DNA of 40,788 nucleotides from an uncultured Elusimicrobia bacterium. GTDB taxonomy: Bacteria; Elusimicrobiota; Elusimicrobia; Elusimicrobiales; UBA9959. Made by a program: the position numbers and the translations under genes. How positions within the stretch are numbered: position 1 is the stretch's first letter; every line of letters begins with the position of its first letter. Location: NCBI GenBank assembly GCA_903879915.1, contig CAIRNJ010000059.1, positions 1 through 40,788 of the forward strand, written 5' to 3'. The notes below the pieces were generated by a model. The model did not search any database. It worked only from the letters and a program-made list of their open reading frames with translations, and was not told the DNA's origin. This document shows positions 40,719-40,788 of this stretch, one piece after another.

Positions 40719-40788
40719 CAGTAGCAGCGAATTTTGACCCTCCTAAATCCAAAAGATACCCTGTTAGGAACAAGACAAATAGTTCCAG
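40703..40788. mobile_element. Possible insertion-sequence end (IS21-like terminal repeats)
   Basis: AATTTTGACCC occurs twice, at 40706-40716 and 40730-40740, 24 bases apart, flanked by CACC and TCC. On the minus strand this reads GGAGGGTCAAAATT...GGTGGGTCAAAATT. Multiple short terminal repeats of this look are typical for IS21-family ends. No transposase gene lies inside the window, so the element, if real, continues to the right. It abuts the broken start of the lipase-like gene. Confidence 0.35.

Overview
The window is one contiguous piece of a GC-rich, Gram-negative-type bacterial chromosome. It carries a secretin-based type IV pilus, an OmpA-domain protein and a PorV-type outer-membrane protein. 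The mix of pilin-like genes, glycosyltransferases, TPR-bearing O-antigen-ligase-like proteins and a PorV/CTD-type secreted protein suggests Elusimicrobiota or a neighbouring phylum. This is an inference from gene content; the window holds no rRNA or other marker that settles it. Coding density is very high and no stretch over 300 bases lacks a gene. Many junctions are 4-base ATGA-type overlaps.

Region 1 (1-5168, plus strand): the 3' end of uvrA, then a GT4 glycosyltransferase, a radical SAM protein, an ABC-2 exporter permease, and an ABC ATPase fused in one frame to a complete histone-deacetylase-like domain.

Region 2 (5165-17005): a UbiA-type prenyltransferase (minus); an exported nitrilase-superfamily protein, a B12-binding-type radical SAM protein, a radical SAM/SPASM-like protein, a PqqD-like protein, a 34-residue peptide with a lasso-leader-like motif, a malonyl/acyl-transferase and an HprK-like kinase (all plus); then, convergent, a GT2, a 1100-residue S26 peptidase / beta-helix / nucleotidyltransferase fusion, and a second GT2 (minus). 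PqqD, leader-like peptide, radical SAM and HprK-like kinase together look like a RiPP-type peptide-modification locus. The acyltransferase, glycosyltransferases and exporter suggest an acylated or glycosylated exported product. I cannot name this as a known system, and it is the best candidate for an undescribed one.

Region 3 (17083-36410): a TMTC-like GT-C membrane protein (plus), a secreted gluzincin peptidase, then on the minus strand a type IV pilus / type II secretion-like locus. In transcription order it runs: two tandem O-antigen-ligase/TPR proteins, an OmpA-domain protein, a PilM-PilN fusion, PilO, PilP-like, the PilQ secretin, PilB, PilC, a major pilin and three minor pilins.

Region 4 (36477-40788): a tRNA-Thr(CGU), then a visibly AT-richer segment with a PorV-like barrel/TPR protein and a lipase-like protein with fibronectin III and FlgD/CTD-like C-terminal modules. 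The lipase gene has lost its 5' end at a repeated motif that resembles an insertion-sequence terminus. The segment looks acquired.

Several genes start only 6-10 bases downstream of a TATAAT-like -10 element, three of them with an extended TGn. This implies leaderless or nearly leaderless transcripts in the accessory part, while most pilus genes have ordinary Shine-Dalgarno sites.
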